From assembly GCA_022592435.1 (NCBI GenBank), contig JABYQS010000181.1, positions 1 to 64,000 on the forward strand: a DNA stretch of 64,000 bases, written 5' to 3'. The notes beneath the pieces are model-generated. The model ran no database searches and had not been told where the DNA came from. It saw only the letters and a list, made by a program, of their open reading frames with translations. This document shows, one piece after another, positions 43,680-55,600 of the stretch; within the stretch, counting starts at the first letter, position 1; each line of letters starts with the position of its first letter. The stretch is from Cerioporus squamosus (taxonomy: Eukaryota; Basidiomycota; Agaricomycetes; Polyporales; Polyporaceae). Position numbers and translations under genes: made by a program.

Positions 43680-44622
43680 CTAATCGATATATTCGGGCAG
43701 GTCTACATCGTCGCCGTCAAATGAGTCCAACGCGTAACCACGAGTAGGGATGGTGAATCGGAGAGGCTTGTGTCCTGGACGCGTCAAAACACACGTCATG
43801 CCGTCTGTGAGCACAAATTTCTCCTCCCCCGGCATGATGTCCTTCAGCGAATACCCGAAGGCTTCCTCCAACGAGCGCAGACGGACAGGTCTGCAGACAT
43901 GCGGGCTCGTACGATTGCATATCATCCACAAGCCGAACTCGAATGGCGAGTTGACAGGCTTGCCTGTGCTGGTCTCCACGAAGTCCAGACAATACTCCCT
44001 CAACGCAGGAGAGCCAGGAAAGAGACGTATAGAGTGCTTGCTTCGGGGGATCTGTCGGATGAAGACACCTGCGTCGCCCAGCCTGGGTTTGGACTACGCA
44101 TGTGTTAGTGAGGGTTGCGCTGCAGACATCACAGCTACTCACTCCAGTCACAAATCCCGGGGCGCTGAGCATATCCTGAGCAGACTTAATGGCTAGTCGC
44201 GCATCGCCGCACTTCGCGACCTGAGACGCAAACTCGTGTTCCAACCACGGGCGAAGTTTCTTATCAGATCCTTGGAAACGACTGTCCGAAAGCGCGAGTA
44301 TGTCGAAGTCGTGCCATGGAACGAATCTAGGGAACTTCTTGTGGATGTTGGCCAAAAAGACGTCGCACAAGGTGTGACTGGGAATGCAAACGGAAGATGA
44401 CTGTGGTCGTGAAACCACTGAAACCGCTGATCGAGTCGCAAGTTTCGATGAAGACGAAGGTTGTGATGTGCCTCGTGCAGTCTGGGAGTGGGCCTTATGA
44501 TACGGTTGGTGACGAGGGCCGGTGGTTGACTGAAGTGAGATTGTCAGCTACAACCCCAGTCAGATGAGCAAGTCACATGCCTTGGATGCAGAAGGAATAT
44601 TGCGGGAAGTCCTAGATGACAT
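43680..44622 (-). CDS. Unassigned protein, paralogue of the gene at 61161-62135
   Basis: Exons 44622-44581, 44529-44143 and 44093-43680 join in phase and give 280 residues starting MSSRTSRNIPSASK. Intron 1 (44530-44580) has a GC donor (GCATGT...CTTCAG); intron 2 is GTGAGT...GCGTAG with a CTAAC branch site. A serine-rich N-terminus leads to HDFDILALSDS, LEHEFASQVAKCGDARLA and FVTG (intron). A C-terminal half follows with REYCLDFVETSTGKPVN, IMPGEEKFVLTDGMTCVL and LRFTIPTR. The second intron sits at the same point (after VTG) in the 61-kb gene. No function is known to me; similar proteins recur in polypore genomes (recollection). Confidence 0.75.
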
Positions 44623-44971
44623 GGCATGTGGAGGACAGAGAAATGGGAGTGGAGGACAGAGAAGTGCGTGTGTGGAGGACCCTGGACAGAGTAGTGGGTT
44701 ATAGGTGAGAGCAGGGAGCAGGTCACAGTTCGGGGACAATTTGCGGCGCCTATCCTGAAGCGGCCGCCTTATCAACAAGCGCTAACAACCGGCTCGACCC
44801 CGGTCGGCTCACCTTTGCCGTGCCGTGAGCGCCGGATCGAAGCACACTGTCTATGTAGTGCACCTTCGACGTTCCAAGCCATAGGGCGAGTACCGTTCAA
44901 CCATGTGTGGTATAACCATGACACCTTAGTCCGACATCTGCAAAAGCCAAGACTTCTCCAGCGACATCACT

Positions 44972-45666
44972 CTATATAGACTCCGCCATGTCGGCAAGAA
45001 TCTCTCCCTGCAGACGCTCAATCTCGTAATCACGGCTCTGGATCTCGAGATTACGCCTGAGGACGAGGCGTCTGGTGATGAAGAACAGTTCCATGCACCT
45101 CGCAAACTCGATGCCTTCTTCGAAGCAGAAGACATAGCGGGTACGGATGCCGAACTTCTTGAGGGTAAAGGTGTTCCCGGTGCGAGTAGGATCCTGTCTC
45201 TGGATGAGGACTACAATGTTGCACCTCAGAGAGCACTCAACATACCTCGCGAACAGACCCGACCAACTCCTGGTCCCAAAAGTTGAGCACGACCCACGCA
45301 GGAGGCTGGAGGGTGGCCCTCTCGAGGCCAGAAAGCGGGATAGCAACCAACGTGTCTAGGCAGATATTGTGAGTTGACAGAACTCGTGAGACATGTGAAT
45401 GCATACTCACAAGCCTCGCATGCGACCTCAACTATCGCGAACCTTATCTTGTATGTGTTGTGGCCTTCATTGATGGCGACATGGTCATCATCGAGCCTGT
45501 CTATGCCGAGTGTCAACCGGTCGCTGGATAGTACGACTTTCGCGTGCCTAGAGGAGAATTGGTTCAGGGAGAATATTTTAGCCTGGCAAAGTTGTGAGAC
45601 ATACGGGAAGAGTTCTGCAACGTCCATGGTTGCAAGTGGCACAGAAGAGAGCGGTGGTAGTCTCAT
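44972..45666 (-). CDS. Unassigned three-exon protein with C-terminal helix
   Basis: Exons 45666-45411, 45355-45246 and 45199-44972 join in phase over introns of 55 and 46 nt and give 197 residues. An alternative start, MDVAELFPYV, lies 13 codons in (45627). A TATATATGG word lies about 20-30 bases upstream of 45666. Notable segments are LTLGIDRLDDDHVAINEG, PPAWVVLNFWDQELVG, and NTFTLKKFGIRTRYVFC, ending in a charged helical tail (RDYEIERLQGEILADMAE). No domain was recognised; the strand-like middle with FWDQE might be a PH-like or other small beta fold, but that is speculation. Confidence 0.55.
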
Positions 45667-48469
45667 GGCGCTTGTAGCCAGCCACTGGGGCCATATATAT
45701 CAGATGAAGACAAAGGTCGACCAAAATGGTAACACTCAATGGCGGGCGACCCGCATCGGCGACTTCAATGGGGACTCGGACACGATCATGAGGCGTTATA
45801 TGGCGAAGGCGGGGTGGTGGAGCAGGATATCGAGCCAAGAGCCGAGGACTGAGGAGGCACAATCGAGTCAACGTTGTTGTAGCAGACGCATCGAGTATCT
45901 GCAGTGCCGACGTGAGCTTGACCGCATTGATTGCTTTGGGGGATCCCTTGTGCGACAGACGGGCAGGAGGGGGCAACATGTCATCGTCGAATTCTTCCCC
46001 CAGCACCAGACAGATCTCCGCTCATGGGGAACTGGACTGAAAATGACCCGGCTGAGAGCGATACACGGTGCAAGAAGGTGAGTACAGCAAAGAGCAGAAC
46101 CGCGCGTGCCAATGAGGCACAACGCCGCACCCTCCTATACTCCCAGTTCAGTCATGGTCCATGCTCAGCAGCAGTGCATGATCGATGATTCGAAATAGTA
46201 CTGCATGCACGACCGCACGCATCAGCGTCCCCTCCTTTTGTTGGCATAAAGCACACTGAGCAGAAACACACCTTCGTGAACATCGCCTCGCTCGCGTCCG
46301 TAACCATCGCCGGTGTCTTGATGGCCTGCTACAGGACACTCGGCTGCTTCGTGGAGCAATTAAGCAGTCAACGCTACTCGCTCGACAATGGAGTGCAGCT
46401 AGGGGATCAGCATGTCCCGCTCGACACCATTGCAGAAGGTGATCATCGCAACGGCGGCATGTGCGTCAACTTTCGCGATGATAGGTGTTCGCGCATCCGC
46501 TCGCAGTGGCCAACAAGAGAGACACAGATCGCGACTATGTCAGCTGGCTCTAGAACTTCGGGCGCGGAGTGCGAGTGTAGGAAGATAGCTCGGTGGGACA
46601 TCCCCGTGCAGTCATTGAAGATTTGGGCACGCGACAATCCAGTGCGGAGATGTACGAGCTGAACAGAGCGGATGAGCTCCGCGAGCGCAAAGAGAAATGC
46701 GAACTGCTGGGGCTGCAAGACGGGGAGCGGGTTGAATGTTGGGGTGGATGGCTTGCGCCTGCCAGTGAGCGTTAAGATTGAGTGCAGTGAGGAATGCGAC
46801 GAATCTGCGGAGGAATGCGAGAAGATACTACCGTGGAGATGTCAGCACCAAGTTGCACAGGAGCAAGGGGGGAGAAAATGCGGCGACTCAGCACAAAGAC
46901 CCAGGGGTGTTATGAGCCTCTACCACTCAGCAATGCAGTCTCTCATGCTCGCATAGCAGAGCAGGATGCAAGCGGACACATCTCTTTGGCTTGCGAAACC
47001 ATATCTATAGACGCAAGCAGGACCATATGCACCAAGTTCACGAGACACGTCAAGTCTTCCTTCCTGTGGCTTTACCATAGCTCGATTTACCAGCTGACTG
47101 CACTGCATCATCGTCGTGCATCTTTTTACTCAACAGAGACGGACCCGATACCTCTGGCGACGGGAGGGACCTCGACAGCCCAGAGCATTCGGCGGAGACC
47201 TCGTCTCCAAGGAGGCAACGTCGAATGAGCAAGATGATGGATTCTATTGGCCCCGCTACAGTTGTGAGGAGGACAGGCTGGCCGGCGAGCACATCAGGGT
47301 ATATCACCGCTGACGCACAACTTAGGCCGTCACATTGTTCCCTTCATAAAAGTGACAGCACAGACATTGGCGACGTAGTCAGTGTCCCCGTGATTTCGCG
47401 CATGAGGAGACAGTTCAACCATCGAAACACTGACTGCATGAACTCGACGTTTTTGGCATCCAGATGCGCGGCCAGCGGTGATCGGAGGACCCAAGGTCTG
47501 TGAGAGACTGTTCCAGGGAGCCAGATGAATGGGAAGATGCAGACTTACCATCTATTCGAGCGACGAGCTCTGCCTCCTGTGGACATCAGGCTGACCCGCG
47601 ATGTTGTTGTCCTGGATGCCGTCCAGCAGTCATGACGACCACCAGAACGTGTCCGCTCCTACTGCTATTTGTACGCTCTCCAGGAGCATTGCGGTATCGA
47701 ACTCTTCGGGAACAGAGCCTGGGTGGATAGACGGATAAGTGCGTGTTCTTGCCCGAAGGAGATACGTCTACACACCTATAGGAGGTCGTTCATTCCCTGA
47801 ACATAGCGGTGGCGGATCGCTCACACGTACAGTATGCGCTCCGAAATCTGCGATGCTTTCAGCGTGAGATTGAAGGTAGATATAACTGGGATAGCAACAC
47901 ACCCTCTGTGTGGAAGCATGCATCCACAACCGTACTCTGTTCCGTGTTCTTGCCACGTCAATTTCAATCTGATGCCATACTTGCTGATCGAGTTCTTTCC
48001 GACCCCGCGCAAACATCGTCTCGACAAGGGGGGAGGCATACTCCCGACTCTTTCGTGCACGCGTGGACGTTTGGGTAGGTTTAGGTAAGGAGATAGCCCA
48101 GCAGCAGCGGCCATACGAGGGTATGGAGCTTGTGTGCTACCGCGCGATTGAGCTGCCAGGGGTGGCGGTTGGCTGAAGTCGTGCGGACAACCAGCACTGT
48201 CCACGTACCGATATCCAAAGCAGCCGCGTTATGCATTCGACGAACATTATCCGCCTATTCGTGTGGATCGAGTGTTCCCGCATGAGCTTCTCCAGGCCAC
48301 ATGGGGGCGACTCGTCTCGAGTCTTGCTGGAGGAGCCGGTTGGGCGTTGGATGAGATGTCAATGAGAACACGCAACTTGTGTAGGCGCACCATTGACAAA
48401 CTCCTGCACATCGTCCCTAAGCACGCCCTGTTGACATGGGGCTTCGCAGTGTGGGAGCGGTACTGGTGG
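45667..48469. other. Long stretch without a firm gene
   Basis: Open frames on both strands reach 100-144 codons but show no domains. A minus-strand frame at 45580-46006 (LSHKGSPKAINAVKLTS) and one at 46443-46718 (FAFLFALAELIRSVQLV) have normal composition and could be exons. Neither could be extended with convincing splice sites. Confidence 0.3.
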
Positions 48470-48877
48470 TCAACACGTCAGCTTCAGCTTCAAGCTCCCC
48501 AATGGCCATGTCTCCGTCCAACTCATCGTATCCTGGGGGTGGCCTTGTGGTACAGAGTCATGCTTGCCCGGGTGATCGCCCTTCGGCGGATAAGAACTTG
48601 ATGCGTGGACATGGGTAGACGAGAACGCATGGGTAGACGAGAATGCCCGGGTCGAGGAATAGTTATTCTGGGCAGGCCTCGACATGGATTTGGGAGCGGT
48701 CGTGGACGAAGATGCGTATGCATTGGAGGGACGTTTCCAGTCTGGCTTGCTCGCCGACTCCCAGTCTGAGGAACTGTCCTAAGCGTCGTCTTCACGCCAG
48801 TTGTTAATCGGGTACGAGGGAAATTTGTTCCGCAGGTCCTGGCCGATGTGAGGATAAGGAGGAGGTCTCGCAGACAT
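48470..48877 (-). pseudogene. Unassigned small protein gene with an in-frame TAG and a FSSTHA repeat
   Basis: From the ATG at 48877 (MSARPPPYPHIGQDLRN) one frame runs to 48470 except for a TAG at 48779-48781 between NWREDDA and DSSSDWESASKPDW. Downstream is a tandem 18-bp repeat (FSSTHA, about 2.5 units). Without the TAG the product would be about 135 residues, serine-rich, without a known domain. An intron removing the TAG was looked for but not seen. Confidence 0.4.
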
Positions 48878-49532
48878 CTTGCTGGAAAGGAGGAGGAGGG
48901 AGGTGATACCGCGCAGACCGACCCTCTGCCGTTCTTCTGGCACTGGTGATCTTGGCCTCGCTATTCTGAGTACCCTCATCACACCGGGTCCACTACTATT
49001 GAAGCACTATGTATCTGGCATCATGTCGAACAGCTTACGATATGATGTCTGAGTCGCCGCACCGGTCAATGGTCACCGGTCAGGACTCAAAGTCCCTGTG
49101 TCAACCTATGTATCCGGGACACAACCTGGAGGCACCCAGGTCCTAGATCGAGTGTCCGGTCTTCATGGCTCAAGCCAGCCAAGATCTTCTGGAATCGCCG
49201 CGAGAGTGGTCTTATGTATGCGACATAGGTATGCGGGCCAGTGTGATGCAAGTATACGCGATTCGGCTTGAGGGTGAGTCTGCAGCGCTCAGCGCTCAGC
49301 CTTCGTCCTCCTGAACTTCCGGAAGAATAGTAATAATTCCTGAGCGGTGATGTGAGTACAGAAATCAGTCTACGCCCCTGCTTGATGTCCACCACAGTTA
49401 TACGACGTCCATGTGTTCATCCGCCCCCCGACCTTTGCTAGGTGTCGTTGTGTCTCGCAGAGACTTCGTGTTTCGCAGCAGCTAGGGCGAAAGTGTTCAG
49501 TCTCCATATAGAACGTCAAGCACAGCACGGCA
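48878..49532. other. No gene recognised
   Basis: This stretch lies 3' to the Plavaka relic and may include the rest of that transposon's end. No terminal repeat was identified. Confidence 0.35.
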
Positions 49533-52500
49533 TTACATACCTTGCGGTAGGTCCATGACATGTACACAAGGTTGGGCAAAGTGGATTGTCTCCGTCGTTG
49601 TTACACCGTCAGCACCGGTGACTTCCTTAGCGAACACGACTCCTCTCATAGAGGTCTTCGCGAAGTGGCATACAAGGTCACTGGGTCGGACTACAAGGAG
49701 TGTCTTGTTGTATTCGTCATAGTAGAGAGCTCCCCCGATAGGGAAAGATTGGTAGGGATCGAGAGAGCGATCCTTGTCGTTCAAGGAAGTAAGCCTTCTC
49801 ATCACAAGATATATCTCCTCCGCGACCTCCCAGCCATTCCGCCTCTTGTGGATGAAGATCTGCTCTATCCTGCCTGCGCCTTTGCCTTCGAACGCAGGAT
49901 AACAGAAGATCACGTTGCTATCTCCCTGAGCCCTCGATCGGCACTTGTAGAGGACGCCGGAAAGAGAGATGGTGGTACAAGGGATGGCGGATCGCGGGAG
50001 TCTCGACGAGAAGAGTCTTGACCCGAGCCGTCGCCTTTGTAGACAGTTCCTTCGAGTCTAATCCGATCCCGTAAGGCCCTATAGACGTTGTCGTCCAGCA
50101 GAATGCCCTTCTTGCGATCTACAACCTCTATGGCGTTATCAGAGGCACCGCGCATGGTCTCGTCGAGGCGCATTCCGCGTCTATCTTCCTGGGACAACCT
50201 GTTGTAGGCTGCCACGAAAGTCGGCATCGCATTCTTGACTGTGTCGGTGCGCAAGATAGGTCGCAGATTCGCCATGCGAGACATCTGCATCATGAATGTC
50301 ATCTCCAGTTCACCTGCCAAGATGTGATCAGAACAGGAAGGTGCCAATACAAAATATGATAATAAACCAAAGTTGCCGTTGACATTCAATGTCTGTAACA
50401 AAAAATTGAGCCGCTCAAACGCGAATGCTCTCCAAGAGTGGACGGGGCCGAACAAGGCGATGAACATCGTAAGATGAAGGGCGATATGATGATTCGGTAT
50501 GATTTTTGCGCCCTTGTATAGTTCCTTGACGCCGGCTAGGTACTTCTGGAGTAGCTCGTCGGCGCGCGCAAGACTGGGTTTGTCGGATTCCAGATAGCCC
50601 AGAATCCCGACGGCCTCAGCCAAGTGCAGGAAGTTAACCAGCATGCCGTATCATCTGCCGCTCTCGAGGCCCCAAGTACGGATCAGTGTCACTGGCAGGT
50701 TTGAAAGCGCCACTGTTCTCCACTGGTCGGCGCTGAGCTTCCCATGTTCGGATGTGCCAAATGCGCGGGGTGCGGGGTTTACCCAGCTTGGAACCTCCAT
50801 ATGAGTTTGATCTCTGACATACTCTGCTAGAGTCTGTGCGCCCAGCGCGGCAGTCGGAGGGAGCACCTGAAAAACAGTACCTCGTCATTCAAACGGACTG
50901 GCCTGGGGAGCAACCCAACGTACCGGTCCAATCCTGTTTAATCCCTCCAAGCTGGAAGGAATCGCGCTGCCTTGCTGTAAATCCTTGATGGTCAGTCCAT
51001 TATGAGGTGTATATCACGATGGTTGAGCATACCATCTGACTATCGAACATAGCCTGAGATGTATCCGGCTCACGCATGGGCGGCTGCACATCAAAGTCAA
51101 ACGTGAATCCTCTGGGCATGACGACGTTGCCAGCGTTGCTTGTGTCCTCTGCATTGCTGCCTGCCGGGTCTCCTGCGCCCTCCAAAGGAAGAACAGTTGG
51201 TTCAAGAGATAATTTGTTCTTCAAGCAATCCAGGCGCTACGACGTGCCTGTCAGTGAGGTAGACAGTTGTTGGACTGGTCTCTTACCCATTCCCACAGAC
51301 GCACAGCCAGGTCCTTTCTTTGCCCTTCCGTGGGAAGAGCACGGTCGCGACACATCTGCCTCAACACTTCTAGGCCTTTCCTCACTAGACCTTCCGGTGA
51401 CTTGACTCTCTCCAGAGTTGACGCGCCGGAGCCCACGATCTTGGTCTTCTTCAGGGGTAGTTCCTGCGCAGCGACAGCTTCAGTTGCCTGAGGCTCGGCA
51501 TCTTGCGATATATAGTCTGATTGCAGAGTGCGCGGCTGTGGAAAGATTTTCTCTGTCGCGCTGTCCGAAGCTGACATGAGTGTTGCTGATCGACTATGGG
51601 AAAGACACTATCACATACCCAAATTTTCAGGTGTCGCATGAGCATACGGATCGTCCCTGCGCGCTGCAAGTTGCGATCCAAGCACAGATGGTACAGCGCA
51701 GGCTTTCCGAAGGACTTCAAAGCGCTATCAGATCCGTGCAACAGGGCATCCAACGCTTGATCCATGACCTTCGGGGCCGGCCGTGGCGGTGGCTTCGTGG
51801 AGTTTAGGCCAGATGCGTCTCCGTTGTCGAGCTTGACCGCAATGCCCCAGAAATCCTGGATGTGGCGCTGCAATAGACCCAGATAGAGATTATGCATGGA
51901 GTTGACGACAACGTAGAGAAGTGGGTTCCAATATCCAAGTCGAAGAAGCTCGGTCCATCAGATACCATTGTACTTGAACAAATTCTCGCGCGCCTGGGTT
52001 GACTGAGCATCACGCCATGCCGTTGCAGCTGCCAGGTGCGCCTGGAGATCGCGAGGAGGTGCAGGACGAAAATCCTCGATATCGTGCTGAGAACGGGTGC
52101 AACAGCTGCAGAGCATGTACGTGTGGTCGAACGGTCCTAAGCCTGCAACCTGCCTTGCCCCTACAAGGTCGCAAACGAGCGGGATCATGGCCAGCCGCGC
52201 GTGATGGCCCATCGAGCAGAGAGAGGTTCGGGTGTACCCAATGCCATCGTGCCAGAACAACAGGAGCTCGTCAACGAGCGGAGAGAGGAAGTGGTTGATT
52301 TCTGTCGTGGATGGCTTCGTGGGCCCAGGGATGACGCCTGCAACGAACATGTTCTCGGGACGGTGATACAACCTACGAGGATCTCTCCACGGATGGGCGG
52401 ATGAATGAATACCTCAAGGAGGGTGCGGGGTCGCGTCCTGCTACCTGAAACACCCAGCAAGGGCTGAATAATAATAGATAAAAAGCGAGACTCTAACTGA

Positions 52501-53199
52501 AGATGGTGACACGGTGGTGGGGCCCAGAGAGAACGGCGTATCGTACGCTGAATATCGCCGGAACGGCTGGATGAAAACCCACTAAACTCGGGGAGAGGAA
52601 ATAACGGAGTCAGACGAGGGAGCGTGTAAAATTTGGGAACGAACGGAGGGAAGATGCTTCTTCAGTGAGGCTTCGAATGCGACGGTGCAACGGCGGTGGT
52701 CTGACTTTGGTACTTCGGAGCTTCGGAGCTTCTGTCAGTTCTGTGGTTCTGTCCGGGGTCACAGGTCGCATGTCGCAGGTTGCAGGTCGCAGGTTGCAGG
52801 CGCAGTCACAGAAGCGGTCGCAGAATTGAGCTCTAGATGGTGGTGGTGGGAAGCTAAGGTGCGTATCGGCAGTACATCTGCTATCTAAGGATCAGGAAGC
52901 GCCAGAAAACTGTACTAAGTACTGTAAGCAGTAAACAAACAATAAGTCCAAAATGCGAGAATTAAATATGAGCACAGACAGGCTCGGTGCTCATCAACGG
53001 TAGCGGAGATAGGGGGGGAGGTTGAGACAAACCATAGACATTGCGGTGCTCGACACAGATTTCTTGGCCTCCTTCATCTGGTAAGGATTGAATCCGTCAA
53101 CGGAGAGACTGAATATCAGTCGAAGCTCATCATCCGGGGCCAAGAGGAACGGATGATCCTCCCAAGGAGCCTTGAATTTCTGCAAGGCCAATCCATCGA
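49533..53199 (-). pseudogene. Plavaka/Tnp2-type (CACTA-related) transposase, decayed and 5'-truncated
   Basis: Minus-strand blocks follow fungal Tnp2/Plavaka order. IFSLSVDGFNPYQMKEAKKS and MVCLNLPPYLRYR come first, then (after a solo LTR) PENMFVAGVIPGPTKPS, IPLVCDLVGARQVAG with a CSCC pair, and a stop (TGA at 51958-51960, where relatives have Arg before W). WNPLLYVVVNSMHNLYLGL, ALNGL-type linkers, TLAEYVRDQTHMEVPSWV, and a second TGA at 50652-50654 follow. Next are MLVNFLHLAEAVG, IPNHHIALHLTMFIALFGP, SWRAFAFERLNFLLQ, and a C-terminal beta-rich part to 49533. The N-terminal zinc finger and first catalytic region are missing because the ACCCG-repeat element abuts at 53200. Confidence 0.85.
52364..52996. 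mobile_element. 633-bp solo LTR-like element inside the Plavaka gene
   Basis: The unit begins TGATACAACC and ends GTGCTCATCA (TGAT/ATCA terminal inverted repeat) and is flanked by the 4-bp direct repeat ACGG (52360-52363, 52997-53000). Deleting it with one repeat rebuilds the conserved frame LRYR|PEN exactly. There is no coding capacity. It contains a GTCGCAGGTTGCAG tandem patch near 52765-52800. TG...CA ends with a 4-5 bp duplication suggest a solo LTR. Orientation is unclear, and a single copy was seen. Confidence 0.75.
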
Positions 53200-54266
53200 T
53201 AGGGTGTGCCACGGGTGTTCCCACGGGGGTCCCGGACCGAACCCGCACCCGCACCCGCACAGAAACCCGACCCGCGAACCCGCGGGTTCCCACGGGTACG
53301 GGGCTTAGCGCCGGGGCTCATGGGTACCGCGGGTACGGGAACCCGCCGGGTTTTCTGACGGGTTTCTGTGGCTCTCCTACTATGTTCCACTCTGTGCTTG
53401 TCTGCCACACACTTCTGGGCTTCATTCTATGTACACACTTGGCTTCTGAGGCTACTGAACATCCAATCACTTGCTTAACTTCAACTTCTGTCCCTCCTAC
53501 AGGCCCTTCCAAAGTGTCAACAATATCCCAGCCAAATCGCCATGGATCTGGATGATAGTGGGCTTAAATCGAGCAGAAGAGCGAGGGGAAGGTGGTGGAA
53601 CGTTAGGCAGACCCAGATCTCTCTCATAGTAAGTGCATCACTGTCTTCATCTCCCCCTTCTACACCACCACAAGCGGTCAAGAGTTTCTGCTGTCATGCA
53701 TCCCATTCTGCATCATTTCGAGCCATATAGGGCTCGTTTGAAAGCGGCGTTGAACCGCTTTCCAGCGAGCCCTTTTACGACGCCATACACGCAGATGCAC
53801 AGGAGATATGGCCGGCTTACTGCAGCGCCATTTGGCTGCACAGAAATCCGGCCATATCTCCATGGTATCACCGCCGTTTGGTCCGCGTTTTTGGCTGCAT
53901 ATTCTCTCGATACATCGCTAACATGGTGTACCATTCGTTTCCAGAAGCACCAGCTAGTGCACACCCTACAACCCCTCCATTCTCCCTTCTCTGTCCATGT
54001 TCAGTGCGTCATAGCGCCGCTGCTAGCGGTCGTACTGCGACGCGTTGTATATCGCTGGAAAGCTACGGATCGTAGCTTTCTAACGGTATATAACGCGTCA
54101 TGATACGTCAACATGGCGTGATATGGCAGCCCCATCTTGCGGGTGTCACAACCCGTGCACGGGTTACGGGTGTCACACGGGTTCAGTACATCGTGACCCG
54201 AACCCGTACCCGCGCGTGACACCCGCGGAAACCCGTGCGGGTTTGTGACACCCGTGATACAGCCTA
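53200..54266. mobile_element. hAT-like non-autonomous element with ACCCG/CGGGT subterminal repeats, copy 2
   Basis: This 1067-bp element is the inverted counterpart of copy 1 (1638-2702). It starts TAGGGTGTGCCACGGGTG and ends CACCCGTGATACAGCCTA. Both subterminal repeat fields and the internal hairpins (GAAAGCTACG near 54058, GAAAGCGG palindrome at 53740-53765) are shared, with moderate divergence in the middle. The flanking octamers (TCCATCGA and CCGCAGGC) do not match, and different genes abut on the two sides, so a recombination or deletion has taken place at this copy. Confidence 0.85.
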
Positions 54267-55130
54267 CCGCAGGCATAAACAAGCGTCAATTGGAAGGTGT
54301 CGCGCATCCTGGCTAAGAGAACATGGGTGGCTCGTCCTGGAAGGCGATATAAGACGTTCATCGTCGCCGCCAAGAGCGCCTGAGCATAAAGCGGAGCGAG
54401 GGCCTTCGTCCAGGTGGTCGACTGGAAGGCGAAAAACCGAGCTACGAGCCACTTGTGAGAACGACGCCAAAACAATATGAAGCAGTATCCTACACGTATC
54501 AATGTCACGGGAAGCCTCCCCGTTCACGACGCCGGATGGGTTTTCTTGCTGCACTTCCCACTCCAATTCCTTCATATCCTCCAGTTGATCGATCTCTTCC
54601 ACGATCTGCGTGACCAAGGTTTCCCAAGAAGACCTGGTATCTTCTGTAGCCTCGCGAGGTAAAAGAGGGAAAGACTTGTGAATGACGATGAGCCATGTAT
54701 GGTAGGCGAGGAACTGGTGGTTAGAGGGATCGGCGGGATGAAGCGCGCAGCGAACAGAATTGTAACCTTGCTCTGAACCTATCACATAACGCTCATAAGG
54801 GCCCGTAGTAGCTGGCGCATTGACAAAGTGTAGGCTGCGTCCAGATAGAGTGAACGTCAAACTATTATGAATGAGTGCAGTGCAAAGGTGGGCGAGATCA
54901 GTGACGAAGGCCCATATGTCCGCTTTGCTGAGGTGGTCCCTGTCAGAGACTGCTAGCGTAGCCACAGTCTTGTCCTCCTCTTTCAGTAGGGGAGAGGCTG
55001 TGTCGACGATTGAGAGCTCCTCTAGATCGTCCTCGATCGCCCGTAGCTGTGTATCGATGTCGAGGGCCTGAAGCCGCGCACGGGTTTCGCCTTCAACTCG
55101 ATGCCTCTGTGTTGTGGATTACGAGACGAG
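54267..55130 (-). pseudogene. Unassigned gene fragment truncated by the ACCCG-repeat element
   Basis: A minus-strand frame from about 55130 reads LDIDTQLRAIEDDLEELS, VSDRDHLSKADIWAFVTDL, FTLSGRSLHFVNAPATTGPY, VIGSEQGYNSVRCALHPAD, NHQFLAYHTWLIVIHKSF and EEIDQLEDMKELEWEV. It then degrades toward the element boundary at 54267; a GTGTAG donor near 54480 is possible. Codon use and composition look genuine, and this reads like a conserved basidiomycete protein, but I cannot name a domain. The 5' start was not found. Confidence 0.5.
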
Positions 55131-55600
55131 TGGCATCCCAAAGGAGGGAAAGAGGCCTATAATGCAGCAACGTTAGTACAAGACCGGATAGCACTGCAAG
55201 AGTCTGCAACGAAGACGAGGAAGGATATGCCCGTTTGGCAAGAACTATGCATGGACATGCATGCAACAGTCATGCACCTCGCCCTGCCTATGAATAGTTA
55301 TCGGGGGTGGAGTAAGACGATCATCGACTAACCGGGTGATTTGGTTCAGATGTTTGTAGGAGAGAAGGCTGAGTGAAGTGGCTCAGTGTACCAATCCCAA
55401 GCGCTTACGGCGGCTCTGGCCGCGGCAGAGTGCGGCTGGCCTGATATCAGAGATGCAGAGCCGGAGTCGACGCAATGATATGGACCAAGATCTGGGAGCC
55501 ATGCAACATCGTTCCAGTAGAGCTCTTGGTGGAGCTAATACAAAATGAAACACGAGAAGATGGTACACAGTGCTAGCACGAGCCCGATTCTCAAGTGCGC

